Counted from the first letter of the stretch, positions 8,162 through 17,102 are shown. The stretch is DNA of 36,205 nucleotides from Bacteroidia bacterium (GCA_030429455.1 JAUIFC010000018.1:1-36205), one strand, 5' to 3'. Program-made: numbers and translations. The notes: generated from the letters alone by a model not told the origin.

Positions 8162-9598
8162 TTACTTGTTTATCAAATGCATCTCTTTGATATCATGAAT
8201 CTTAGATAATAAATAATCTGAGAGGTATTTTACTTCATTTAAATTCAATCCCCATAGACTTTTATTAGACAGGATGGTATTTAGGGATAGTGTTATATCA
8301 CCTAATTGCCAAGTTTTTTGGAAAAAGGCGATGACCTCTTCATCGTCTCTTAAAGTAATTTTTAAATTCCTATACTCACCTCTGTAATAAAGTAAAAGGT
8401 AGGCAAAAGCCGTTGCTAAGCCTTCAGGGATTTTATCAAATTTGTTTATAAAACTGAGTAAACTTGGCAAAACTCTGACTTTAAATTTGGAAATTGAATT
8501 TAATGAAATATCACTTAAATAATGTTGAATAAATGGATTTTGAAAGCGCTCCAGAACATCCTTAGCATAGATTTCCATAGCTTGGTTAGGTGTTTCTAAG
8601 GAAGGAATAATTTCTTTGAAAATGATATCTTTTATAAATTGTCCTGCCGTTTGATCTTCTATAACGTCCCTCACTTTTTGCAAACCATTCATAATACCGT
8701 AGGCGACCATTGCCGTATGAGCTCCGTTGAGTATGCGAACCTTACGGGTTCTGTATGTTTCTAATTGATTTGTGACTATAATATTAAGACCAGATGGATT
8801 AATGTAAAGCTGTTCTTTCAGAATTTCCGGCCCTTCAATAACCCATAAGTGAAAATACTCTGCATTGACAATGAGATGGTCTTTATACCCAAGTACTTCA
8901 TGAAGTTTTTCTATCCTGCTACCTGGAAAGCCGGGCACAATTCTATTTACCAAAGTATTGCAAAACCAAATATCGTGTTCTATCCATTCTTTAAAGCTTT
9001 CTGGCAGAGACCACAACTCTATGTATTGTAAAACACATTCTTTCAGTTTCAGACCATTATTTTCAATAAGCTCACATGGAAGGATGGTCAAACCTTTTGG
9101 AGGACTAGAGTTAAAGTGTCGGAATCTATGATACAATAAGGCTGTAAGTTTACCCGGGAAAGTTTTTGGCGGGATAGAAAAATTCTTATCCTCCGAATTA
9201 AATTCTATTCCTGCTTCAGTAGTATTGGAAATGATAAATTCTAAATCCGGATTTTCACCTAGAGCGAGGTAAGCGCTGTAATCTTCGTAAGGATTTGTAA
9301 CACCATTTACACAGGTGATTAATCTGAAGGTCTGGATTTTTTTTGAATTTTCTATACCTTCTAAAAGCACATGATATAAACCATCCTGAGCATTGATTAA
9401 TTCTCCCATACCATTTTTTATTGGCTGAATGATTTGGATACCCGCATTAAAATCTGTTTTTTCATTGATGATATCTAACATCCAATCGGTAAACGCACGA
9501 AGAAAATTACCTTCACCAAATTGCAAGACTTTTATGGGTTTTTTGGAACTATCAATTACGGTATTTAGTTTTAATTTTTTCATCTTAATTATATTCAC
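8162..9598 (-). CDS. uxaB: Tagaturonate reductase (altronate oxidoreductase)
   Basis: The protein has 478 residues, the usual length of UxaB in the mannitol dehydrogenase superfamily. The N-terminal nucleotide-binding region reads VLQFGEGNFLRAFTDWMLD, and the catalytic region has KVRILNGAHTAMVAYG with the conserved Lys, Asn and His. UxaB reduces D-tagaturonate to D-altronate with NADH in the cytoplasm, the second step of galacturonate breakdown. The next enzyme, UxaA, is encoded at the right end of the window. Two starts are possible, the ATG at 9598 or the internal ATG at 9583 (MKKLKLN), which looks more like other UxaB proteins. A LacI-type palindrome at 9671-9680 lies upstream, so the gene probably has its own promoter after lacI. 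Confidence 0.9.
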   Translation of the reverse strand: MNIIKMKKLKLNTVIDSSKKPIKVLQFGEGNFLRAFTDWMLDIINEKTDFNAGIQIIQPIKNGMGELINAQDGLYHVLLEGIENSKKIQTFRLITCVNGVTNPYEDYSAYLALGENPDLEFIISNTTEAGIEFNSEDKNFSIPPKTFPGKLTALLYHRFRHFNSSPPKGLTILPCELIENNGLKLKECVLQYIELWSLPESFKEWIEHDIWFCNTLVNRIVPGFPGSRIEKLHEVLGYKDHLIVNAEYFHLWVIEGPEILKEQLYINPSGLNIIVTNQLETYRTRKVRILNGAHTAMVAYGIMNGLQKVRDVIEDQTAGQFIKDIIFKEIIPSLETPNQAMEIYAKDVLERFQNPFIQHYLSDISLNSISKFKVRVLPSLLSFINKFDKIPEGLATAFAYLLLYYRGEYRNLKITLRDDEEVIAFFQKTWQLGDITLSLNTILSNKSLWGLNLNEVKYLSDYLLSKIHDIKEMHLINK

Positions 9599-9670
9599 TT
9601 ATGAGTAGGTCTAGAGTTTTCAAATCTTTTACTAATCTATAAACAATACCAAGTCATTTTTAAAACAATA

Positions 9671-9680
9671 CAATCGATTG
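9671..9680 (-). promoter_or_regulatory. LacI-type operator of the uxaB unit
   Basis: CAATCGATTG is a perfect 10-bp palindrome with the central CG typical of LacI-family sites. On the minus strand it directly follows TATAGATG (9688 to 9681), the same register in which TATCTATG is followed by CAAACG or CAATCG at the two rightward promoters. It is 73 to 88 bp upstream of the possible uxaB starts. Confidence 0.7.
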
Positions 9681-9700
9681 CATCTATATTATTGTTAGTC

Positions 9701-9720
9701 ATTTTATTTTATTTTATTTT
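9701..9720. repeat. (ATTTT)4 pentanucleotide repeat in front of the uxaB promoter
   Basis: Four perfect ATTTT units lie between the lacI stop and the putative uxaB -7 element. On the minus strand they form AAAAT runs that cover the place where a -33 element would lie. Confidence 0.9.
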
Positions 9721-9724
9721 TAAA

Positions 9725-10750
9725 TTACTTATTTCTCAAAGATGATTCTCTAATAATAAGTTTTGGTTGAATAACGGTTTTCTTTGGTAAAACATCTTTT
9801 CCAGTATTTAAAGCATCAAAGAAAAGATTAGCCACAGTTTTACCCATTTCTATAGGATACTGATTAACGCTTGAAATGGAAGGCTCTGTAAATGAAGTAA
9901 AAGGCTCGTTAGAGAATCCTACTATAGCAACTTCTTCAGGTATCTTAATACCATTTTCTTTAAGTACTTGCATCGCACCAAGCGCACAAAAGTCACTGGC
10001 AGAAAAAATAGCATCAAAATCAATATTATTTTTTAACAGATTCTCAGCATGCTTACGGCCATCTTCTAATTGAGAGTTTGCACTTAACACTAAACTCTCA
10101 TCTAAGGCTACACCATGATAAGCAAGTGCATCTGCATATCCACGGTAGCGCTCTTTGTAAATACTTAAATCTCTACCGGTTGTAAAATGCACAATACGCT
10201 TACAACCTTGTTCTATAAGATGAGTCGTAGCTTCATAACCACCTTGGTAATCGTCTATTACCACCTGATCGGCTTGAAGTTGAGGTATAGACCTATCAAA
10301 TAGGATTAGCGGAATACCACTTTCTACAACATCTTGTAGGTGACTAATATCTGTAGTGGTCTTAGAGATTGAAACCAAAACACCGTCTACTTGAGTATTT
10401 AAAAACGCCTTTAAAGCTTTTTTTTCATTCTCTAGATTTTCGTAAGACTGACTCACAATAACATGATAATTAAAACCTTCTGCGACTTGCTCGACTCCTC
10501 TAACAATTGATGAAAAAAAGGCTCGATCTATAAGTGGCACGAGTAAACCAATAATTTGTGTTTTACCATTCCTTAAAGCTGAAGCAATGCTATTGGGTTT
10601 ATAATTAAGCTCTTTAGCCATTTTCAAAACCCTTTTCTTGGTCTTATCGCTAATACGTGGATTATTATTAAGCGACCTAGAAACAGTTGAAGCTGTAACG
10701 TTAAGCCTCTTTGCTATGTCATGTATGGTTACTTTTTTTGATTTGTTCAT
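9725..10750 (-). CDS. LacI-family transcriptional regulator, probable master regulator of the uronate locus
   Basis: With the ATG at 10750 the protein has 341 residues, standard for the LacI family. The upstream in-frame ATG at 10780 adds ten residues not expected in the family. The helix-turn-helix reads VTIHDIAKRLNVTASTVSRSLN and is followed by NYKPNSIASALRNGKT, the hinge that inserts into the central CG of operators. The rest is a periplasmic-binding-protein-like effector domain (IIGLLVPLIDRAFFSSIVRG onward, ending RESSLRNK). The effector is probably a uronate or KDG-like intermediate, inferred from the neighbours only. CAAnCGnTT palindromes occur before uxaB, the receptor gene and the T9SS paralogue, which fits a local regulon. 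Confidence 0.9.
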   Translation of the reverse strand: MNKSKKVTIHDIAKRLNVTASTVSRSLNNNPRISDKTKKRVLKMAKELNYKPNSIASALRNGKTQIIGLLVPLIDRAFFSSIVRGVEQVAEGFNYHVIVSQSYENLENEKKALKAFLNTQVDGVLVSISKTTTDISHLQDVVESGIPLILFDRSIPQLQADQVVIDDYQGGYEATTHLIEQGCKRIVHFTTGRDLSIYKERYRGYADALAYHGVALDESLVLSANSQLEDGRKHAENLLKNNIDFDAIFSASDFCALGAMQVLKENGIKIPEEVAIVGFSNEPFTSFTEPSISSVNQYPIEMGKTVANLFFDALNTGKDVLPKKTVIQPKLIIRESSLRNK

Positions 10751-11209
10751 TTTACTTACTTGTAACGGCAATCTGCACATGTAATAAAATCAATATTGAA
10801 TAAAACTATTATAGCTTGTAGACTCTTCTTATCCTTACGCCATTTACAATAAGTGCAAATATTAATTATAATTAAATATTATAAAGAATATGCAATTATA
10901 CAATTTTTTTTGCTCAATGCATTGCACAACTTATAAATTATTTAATAAAAAAAGTATTGAAATAAACTAGCATGCGTTAAAACGACTTCTCAGACGATGT
11001 TTAAAGAAAATCGATATAAAAATCTCAAAAACAAATATGTGCTATAACATTGTTTTTAAACATTTTATATAATTATACCCCAACCATAAACATTAATTAT
11101 TAGTAAAGTCATTTTTTTCAAAATACTATTTTTTTATTGAATTATTCTTTTTTCTAAAAAGTAAAAAACTGACAAATAGCAGTTTTTTAATATTTTTTTA
11201 ATCTTTTAC

Positions 11210-11240
11210 TTGTGCGAATAATATTTCTTTATTATCTATG
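11210..11240 (+). promoter_or_regulatory. Promoter of the TonB-dependent receptor operon
   Basis: TTG at 11210-11212, a 20-nt spacer and TATCTATG at 11233-11240 fit the Bacteroidota sigma-A pattern (TTG, about 19-20 nt, TAnnTTTG with one mismatch). The same elements with the same 20-nt spacer occur at 21523-21553. The -7 element touches the first operator. Confidence 0.65.
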
Positions 11241-11269
11241 CAAACGTTTTCGCTATGCAATCGATTACA
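11239..11269 (+). promoter_or_regulatory. Tandem LacI-type operators of the receptor operon
   Basis: Two sites are seen: CAAACGTTTTCGC with core AAACGTTT at 11242-11249, and GCAATCGATTAC with core AATCGATT at 11259-11266. The centres are 17 bp apart, as at 21555-21579. Both lie just downstream of the -7 element, where a bound repressor would block RNA polymerase. Confidence 0.7.
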
Positions 11270-11292
11270 TCTCATAAATTAAATCACAACTT

Positions 11293-14142
11293 ATGAAAAT
11301 TCTAAAAAGTTTAAACCTTGTATTATTCGCTTTTGTTATTCATCTATCCTGGGGTAACACGTCAAAGAATTTAATCTATGATGTTCTTGCTTATGAAGGG
11401 GTAATAACCGGTCAGGTCTTTGGACAAAGTGACAATCCCTTACCGGGTACATCAATCATCATCAGGGAAATTAATATTGGAACAGTAACTAATCTTGAAG
11501 GAAGGTTTCAACTTACAAATGTTCCGGAAGGTATACATAAATTAGAGATAGTTTATATAGGTTCTGTTACTGAAGCCCTTGAGGTGGAAGTTAAAGCAGG
11601 CGAAGTGTTAGATATTGGTATTATAAGACTAAAAGAAGAGGTAAACGAATTGGGGGAAGTGGTAGTTACAGCTTCAATAGAAGGGCAACAGCGAGCATAC
11701 AACCAGCAAAAGAATTCAGATCAAATTAAAACAATTGTTTCTGCAGATTTAGTTAACCAATTCCCAGATATAAATGTTAGTGAGGCATTACAACGTGTTA
11801 CAGGAGTTAATATAGAACGAAGTAATGGCGAAGGGACAAACATTCGAATTCGAGGTACACCTAACAATTACACAACAATAACAATAGACGGTGCACAACT
11901 ACCAAATACTAATGGAGAAGAGAGAACAGAGGCATTAGATTTAATTCCAGCTGAACTTTTATCTACAATGGAAATCACTAAAGCTTTGTTACCCGAAAAT
12001 GATGGAGATGCTATTGGAGGAACTGTTAACTTAAAAACACCTGTGGCTACAAGTAAAAAAGGAAAACTAAAAGGATCCATCGCTGGTGGATATGCCTCTA
12101 TTGATGAACGAGAAACAGTTAGGTCTAAGCTCAAATATTCAAAACGATTCTTAAATAAAAGAATAGGAATGATTTTAGGCGCTAGTTATTACACAACAGT
12201 AAGTGGAGAAGATAGAATAGATGGAATATGGAATAATAGAATAGAGTCTGGCGATAGTGAAGCGAGTGAGAGAATTACAGCTTTAGCAGAACTTCAAACT
12301 AGACCAAGTTTAAATGTAAGAGAACGTATAGGTGCTAATGCTACATTTGATTACCGTTTTTCTGAAAATTCAAAAATATTAGCAACTGGTTCTTATTACT
12401 CATTAGTCGATCAAGGCGAGCGATACAGAACACGTTATAGATCCCGAGGTGTTTTTCCTGAACTTGGAAATCCCTTGGTAGCTGGGACAGAAAATGGATC
12501 TGCAAGAATACAAAAAGACCTAGCCGATCAAACCAGACGACGAAGTAACTTTACATTTACTATAGGTGGGGAACATCTCATTAATAATTCTGGTAAACTT
12601 GATTATGGGTACAATTATTCTAACTCCGAAAGAGATGAAGAGGCCTTTAGAAGTGTTTTTGTAAGACGAGGTATCGTTTTCGACATAGACTTATCAAACC
12701 CAGATTTCCCTCAGTATAATCCTAGAGATTTTAATGAATCAAATGCTGCTCAGTATGAATTTCTTGGTTACCAAGTTGAAAAACCTATTACTGTTACAGG
12801 TACTAATCAAACATTCTATGCCAACTACGAACAACCCTTTAAACTAGGGAATAAGATAAATTCTACACTTAAATTTGGTGGTAAGTTGCGATTACAGGAA
12901 AACTCAAGACGAAGATTTAATACACAATATGCAAACTATCAGGGAAATTTTACACTAGATCAAGTGGCAGGGCCTGATCAAGGTAGTATTTTTGAAGGAC
13001 GTTACAATCTTGGTGTCTTTCCATCTGCAAGCAGAATGAGAAGACACTTTGAAGCTAATCAAGATTTATACACTTTTGATGCCGATGAAAGTTTTTTAAA
13101 TACAGAATCAAACAAATATGATGCCCAAGAGGATATAGGTGCTTTATATATTCAAGATAAATTGAGTATTGGCAAATTTTCTGCCGTTTTTGGAGTAAGA
13201 TACGAACATACAGATGCTAACTACCAAGCTAACATTGTTGAAAACAATTTTGGTGAGCTAACATCTACACCTGTTGAAGGTGGCCTAGAATTTGATTTCC
13301 TTTTACCAAGTTTAAGTATGAAATATGCTCTCGGTCCAAGAACAAATTTAAGAGCTTCATATTTTGAATCTTTTGCAAGACCAAACTTCATTGATCTTGT
13401 GCCAACAGAAATCATCAATTTTGCCACCTTACAAGTTAGAAGAGGTAATCCTGATCTTCAGCCAGCCTTTTCTAGAAATTTAGATTTTATGTTTGAGCAT
13501 TATTTTAAAAAGGATGGCACTTTTTCTGTTGGGGTGTATTATAAAAGCATAGATAATTTTATTTTTAACCAACAATCTATCATAACCGATAATCCAGCAC
13601 TTGAGAATTTTCAACTTTTACAAGCTGTAAATGGAGATTTGGCTGAAGTATTAGGGGTAGAAATAACAGCTTCAAAAAAGTTTACATTCTTACCAGGCTT
13701 TCTTAATGGATTTGGAGTGTATGCCAATTACACGTACGTAGATAGTAGTAGTTCTTATACTGGATTACTCAGCGATTTTGATACAGGAGAAACAATAGTA
13801 GCTACAAGACAAGATGTTCCTTTTGTAGGACAAGCAGATCATACAGCTAATGCGGCATTGTATTATGACAAAGGAAAATTCAGTATCAGAGCAAGCTTAA
13901 ACTACCAAAGCGAATCCTTATTAAGTTTTGATGTTGATCCATTCTTTGATTTCATTTTAGAAGAACGCTACCAACTAGATGCAAACGCGTCATACAAGTT
14001 TAATAAAAATCTCTCATTGTTTTTTGAAGCACAAAATTTAACAAATGCCCCTGTTATTGAATATTTAGGAACAAGAGAACGTATGTCTAGACGATTGGAG
14101 TTTGGAACATTCGCGCGTTTAGGTCTTAATTTCAAGTTTTAA
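11293..14142 (+). CDS. TonB-dependent receptor, TIGR01782 type, without SusD partner
   Basis: The protein has 949 residues. After a signal peptide there is a carboxypeptidase-like regulatory domain at about residues 36-110 (ITGQVFGQSDNPLPGTSIII, then GRFQLTNVPEG). The plug follows with FPDINVSEALQRVTGVNIER and GTNIRIRGTPNNYTTITIDG, signatures of the TIGR01782 (Xanthomonas/Caulobacter CUT) class. The rest is a 22-strand barrel ending in a terminal Phe. It should import oligosaccharides across the outer membrane with TonB energy. No SusD-like gene is present in the window. The next gene, 23 bp on, is a surface lipoprotein of a different fold that may serve as substrate-binding partner. A LacI-controlled promoter lies directly upstream. 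Confidence 0.88.
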   Translation: MKILKSLNLVLFAFVIHLSWGNTSKNLIYDVLAYEGVITGQVFGQSDNPLPGTSIIIREINIGTVTNLEGRFQLTNVPEGIHKLEIVYIGSVTEALEVEVKAGEVLDIGIIRLKEEVNELGEVVVTASIEGQQRAYNQQKNSDQIKTIVSADLVNQFPDINVSEALQRVTGVNIERSNGEGTNIRIRGTPNNYTTITIDGAQLPNTNGEERTEALDLIPAELLSTMEITKALLPENDGDAIGGTVNLKTPVATSKKGKLKGSIAGGYASIDERETVRSKLKYSKRFLNKRIGMILGASYYTTVSGEDRIDGIWNNRIESGDSEASERITALAELQTRPSLNVRERIGANATFDYRFSENSKILATGSYYSLVDQGERYRTRYRSRGVFPELGNPLVAGTENGSARIQKDLADQTRRRSNFTFTIGGEHLINNSGKLDYGYNYSNSERDEEAFRSVFVRRGIVFDIDLSNPDFPQYNPRDFNESNAAQYEFLGYQVEKPITVTGTNQTFYANYEQPFKLGNKINSTLKFGGKLRLQENSRRRFNTQYANYQGNFTLDQVAGPDQGSIFEGRYNLGVFPSASRMRRHFEANQDLYTFDADESFLNTESNKYDAQEDIGALYIQDKLSIGKFSAVFGVRYEHTDANYQANIVENNFGELTSTPVEGGLEFDFLLPSLSMKYALGPRTNLRASYFESFARPNFIDLVPTEIINFATLQVRRGNPDLQPAFSRNLDFMFEHYFKKDGTFSVGVYYKSIDNFIFNQQSIITDNPALENFQLLQAVNGDLAEVLGVEITASKKFTFLPGFLNGFGVYANYTYVDSSSSYTGLLSDFDTGETIVATRQDVPFVGQADHTANAALYYDKGKFSIRASLNYQSESLLSFDVDPFFDFILEERYQLDANASYKFNKNLSLFFEAQNLTNAPVIEYLGTRERMSRRLEFGTFARLGLNFKF

Positions 14143-14165
14143 TTATATTCAGAAAAAAAATAGTT

Positions 14166-15698
14166 ATGAATACAAAACATATAACATTTAGAATTTTACT
14201 AGTATTGAGTTTTTTTGGAATGATAAGTTGTGAACTTAATGACGATGAAAATCTTCCAGATCCAGAGTATAGTTCGCCAATTATCAACAATGTAGAAGAT
14301 GGTTCTGATTTAGGACTTTTGGTTGGGCAACTTATACTTTTCCCTAATATAAATCTTGTTGGAGATGTAGGACTAACCAATTTTAAAGTTATTTTAGATG
14401 GAAATGTCTTGCAAGACGAAAACTACGATGGTACAACTGGGGATATAACAACATCTTTCGAACTTGAAGTTCCAGAAGAATGGCTTGGGACAACTAGAGA
14501 TTTAAGATTTGAAGTTACAGATATTTTAGGTAACACTACAACAGCTTCAGTCAATGTTATTATCGGAGTGCTCATCCCAGATTATGACATAGAAGATATT
14601 GATTTGAATGGTCAAGCCTTTAAAAGAATTACTGGAAATATTAACGTCAACGAAACTCTTGACAATTCTTCATTATGGATTATAGCAGATAGTGTAACTG
14701 TTGCGCCACAAACAAAACTTAGTATTACGCAAGGTACTCAGATATACGCAGAAAATTCTGAAACTATACTTTATGCCACAGAACTAAGCGAACTTGATTG
14801 GCAGGGTACCGCGACAGAACCTATTGTTTTTAATACGTTATCAAATGCACCAGGACAAGGAGCAGGCGATGATACACCAGGGCAGTGGTTAGGTATTAGA
14901 ATAGATGGTACAGGTGCTGGGTCTAATTCTGGTATCGTAAGATATGTAAGACAAATGTATGCTGGTAGTATAGAGTTTTCAAACGCTTTAAGATTAGAAG
15001 ATGTAGGAAGTGGTACAACAATGGAATATATTCAAATATACAGTAATGCCAACAGAGGTATAAGATTAAATGGAGGGGATGTGAATATCAAATACCTAGT
15101 CTCAACAAATGGTCAAGGTACCGGCGTAAGAATGGATGATGGCTGGAGTGGATTAGGACAGTTTTGGGTTATCAATAAAGATATTGCTGCTGGGACAGCT
15201 CTTGAAGGACGAGAAGGTACTCCAGTAGTTAGTAATGTAACAATTACAGGTCAAGGCTTCAACAACCCTGGTGCAGTACCGGATGGAAATGGCATAAGAT
15301 TACGAGATGGTGGTAATTGCGGTATATACAATACGGTTGTAACAGGTGTCGATAGGAGCTTAAGATATAGTGGTGGCTCTGGACAAGGTGTGATAGATGG
15401 TGTAAGTTTTTTCAGAGATTCTGCAAGTTTTAATAATGGTGAAGATGGAGGAACTGGATTCCACAGCTCAGCAGGATTTTTTAACCCTACAGATGAAGAC
15501 TATGAGCCAATGTTTAATAATACAGTTGATTCATTTACAATAACTGATTCATATGTTGGGGTAAGCACTCTAAACAGTAGTCCAGCGGGTGCTATTGGAC
15601 CGTTCTTTACAGATGTAAATTATATAGGTGCAGTAGAACCGGGCAATGATTGGACGGTTGGCTGGTGCTTAAACCTTGACGGCACGTTAAGACAATAA
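14166..15698 (+). CDS. Surface lipoprotein with Ig-like plus parallel beta-helix-like body, receptor partner
   Basis: The protein has 510 residues with a lipoprotein signal ending at Cys22 (GMISC), followed by acidic residues as in surface-exported Bacteroidota lipoproteins. Residues of about 38-135 look like an Ig-like domain (VEDGSDLGLLVGQ to ASVNVIIGV). The remainder, from DLNGQAFKRITGNINVNET on, is a Gly/Asn/Asp-rich repetitive beta structure typical of right-handed parallel beta-helices. This body is clearly homologous to the protein at 21669-23165, with shared NAPGQGAGDD and NNPG/NSPG...PDGNG segments. No catalytic motif is recognised. Its place directly after a SusD-less receptor suggests glycan capture or a lyase-like role, which is inference. 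Transcribed with the receptor. Confidence 0.6.
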   Translation: MNTKHITFRILLVLSFFGMISCELNDDENLPDPEYSSPIINNVEDGSDLGLLVGQLILFPNINLVGDVGLTNFKVILDGNVLQDENYDGTTGDITTSFELEVPEEWLGTTRDLRFEVTDILGNTTTASVNVIIGVLIPDYDIEDIDLNGQAFKRITGNINVNETLDNSSLWIIADSVTVAPQTKLSITQGTQIYAENSETILYATELSELDWQGTATEPIVFNTLSNAPGQGAGDDTPGQWLGIRIDGTGAGSNSGIVRYVRQMYAGSIEFSNALRLEDVGSGTTMEYIQIYSNANRGIRLNGGDVNIKYLVSTNGQGTGVRMDDGWSGLGQFWVINKDIAAGTALEGREGTPVVSNVTITGQGFNNPGAVPDGNGIRLRDGGNCGIYNTVVTGVDRSLRYSGGSGQGVIDGVSFFRDSASFNNGEDGGTGFHSSAGFFNPTDEDYEPMFNNTVDSFTITDSYVGVSTLNSSPAGAIGPFFTDVNYIGAVEPGNDWTVGWCLNLDGTLRQ

Positions 15699-15721
15699 AA
15701 AATTAGTTAAAATTAATAATA

Positions 15722-15756
15722 AAACACATTCTATATTAAAAAGTAAGGATGTGTTT
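15722..15756 (+). terminator. Weak stem-loop between the surface lipoprotein and the next gene
   Basis: AAACACAT at 15722-15729 can pair with ATGTGTTT at 15749-15756 across a 19-nt loop, followed by ATTTTATAT. It may attenuate read-through. The ATG at 15749 lies in the stem, which favours the ATG at 15773 as the start of the next gene. Confidence 0.35.
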
Positions 15757-15772
15757 ATTTTATATACAACTT

Positions 15773-17071
15773 ATGATTAAACTTAGAAAAAATAGTTTCT
15801 TCGCTAAGAACAGAATTTCTCTTGCTTTGAGTTTCTTTCTTTTGGCATTTACTTTTGTGTCTTGTGAAGCTCAAGAAAAAAAATTAGGAATATCGGATGA
15901 CTATAAGGCCAAAATAGAAAAGTCTTTAAAAAGAGGAATCAAACACGCCTCAACAATTTGTCTTGACGACAATGGCAAATCTACAGGAGATTATGAGCTA
16001 GTCTCTGGAAAGTGGAAAGACTACGAGCCTGCCTGGCATACAGGTCAACTCATCAAAGGATTATTAGATGCTCATGAAGTTACTAAAAGTGAATTGGCAT
16101 TAAAAAGTGCTACAAAAGCTGGCGATTGGTGGGTAACGCTTCAATTTCCAAAAGGGCATATATTGGAAGGCTATATGAATGCTGTTCATGGCGATAAAGT
16201 GGGTAATCTAATCAACACGACCACAATAGCAGATGGCACACCAGGGCTTTTTCAATTGAGCCGAGTTACGGGAGACGACAAATATGCCGATGTGGCAACT
16301 TCTGCTGGTGCTTGGATTTTAGACAATCTGTACGTTAAAGAACACAAATTAAGCTATAATATAGTTGACCCGGAAACTGGCGAAATTTGGAAAGATAAAA
16401 GTCCGCACGAACAGCATCAAGACGATCCTATAACCATAAAACAGGTTGCTCGACCTAATGCTGAAGGCTATCTCTGGAAAGATATGTACGAGCATACCGG
16501 AGAAGAACGCTACAAAGAAGCCTATTTAGAAATATGCGATGGTCTACTTGAAAAACAAAGCGATAATGGCTTTTGGATGGACTTTGAGCCTAACGATCCT
16601 AAAACAGGTAAAATTCATGCGCGGTTTAATACCTGGAATGCAGAAGCATTGCTCGAAGCATACGACTTGACAAAAGACAAGAAATATCTGGAAGGCGCCC
16701 TAAAAACCGGTCGAGGTTTAGTAAGCATTCAGGACAATAATGGGATTATTTACTACACGAGTTTTACCGATGGCAGTGCAGATAAAAAATCACCATGTGG
16801 TTCGGGAACATCCTTTGCCGGAATACTGTGGTTACGATTATATCAACTGGGACATCAGGAATTTAAAGACAACATAAAAAATGCTCTTGATTTTACCCTA
16901 GAAAACCAATTTCCCGAAAATCATGAAGACCGCAATTTGGCTGGCGGTTATTTCGAGATGCGATTAAAAATAAAAAAAGGAAACGTACAAATGATTTATC
17001 GAGACATCGCTACTGCATTTGGATTACGTTTTTTAAGCAAAGTATATAAGTCGGAATTTAATGAACTTTAA
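15773..17071 (+). CDS. Lipoprotein with an alpha/alpha-barrel-like fold, probable carbohydrate-active enzyme of unclear family
   Basis: From the ATG at 15773 the product has 432 residues with a lipobox at Cys31 (FTFVSC). The body alternates helical hairpins (AWHTGQLIKGLLDAHEVT, EAYLEICDGLLEKQSD, FNTWNAEALLEAYDLT, GYFEMRLKIKKGN) like the six-hairpin barrels of GH88, GH105, GH154-type and epimerase C-terminal domains. It does not show the Asp motifs of GH88 or the GH105 motifs, so no known family can be assigned. Polar clusters that may form the active site are WHTG, LEGYMNAVHGD, HEQHQDD and CGSGTSFAG. By context it probably acts on uronic-acid oligosaccharides at the cell surface or periplasm. 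It ends 31 bp before the next gene and is likely in the receptor operon. Confidence 0.55.
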   Translation: MIKLRKNSFFAKNRISLALSFFLLAFTFVSCEAQEKKLGISDDYKAKIEKSLKRGIKHASTICLDDNGKSTGDYELVSGKWKDYEPAWHTGQLIKGLLDAHEVTKSELALKSATKAGDWWVTLQFPKGHILEGYMNAVHGDKVGNLINTTTIADGTPGLFQLSRVTGDDKYADVATSAGAWILDNLYVKEHKLSYNIVDPETGEIWKDKSPHEQHQDDPITIKQVARPNAEGYLWKDMYEHTGEERYKEAYLEICDGLLEKQSDNGFWMDFEPNDPKTGKIHARFNTWNAEALLEAYDLTKDKKYLEGALKTGRGLVSIQDNNGIIYYTSFTDGSADKKSPCGSGTSFAGILWLRLYQLGHQEFKDNIKNALDFTLENQFPENHEDRNLAGGYFEMRLKIKKGNVQMIYRDIATAFGLRFLSKVYKSEFNEL

Positions 17072-17102
17072 ATAATAAGCTAATATCAAATTCTATATTA
17101 AA

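Larger units (their letters stand above)
10751..11292. other. Divergent lacI/receptor intergenic region (542 bp)
   Basis: The region is AT-rich and contains no gene. It holds the rightward promoter and two operators at 11210-11269 and a further perfect palindrome, CAATGCATTG, at 10915-10924. The latter has GC instead of CG at its centre, so it may be a weak or unrelated site. A leftward lacI promoter must lie here but none matches the consensus well. Confidence 0.5.

Noticed and set aside
10915-10924. CAATGCATTG as a fourth LacI operator
   Set aside because: The centre is GC and not CG, which LacI-family hinges normally require, and no -7 element lies in the shared register. It is kept only as a note in the intergenic entry.
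15749-15772. Upstream ATG as start of the alpha/alpha-barrel lipoprotein
   Set aside because: It would add eight residues before the charged N-region and lies in a stem-loop arm. The ATG at 15773 gives a normal lipoprotein signal.
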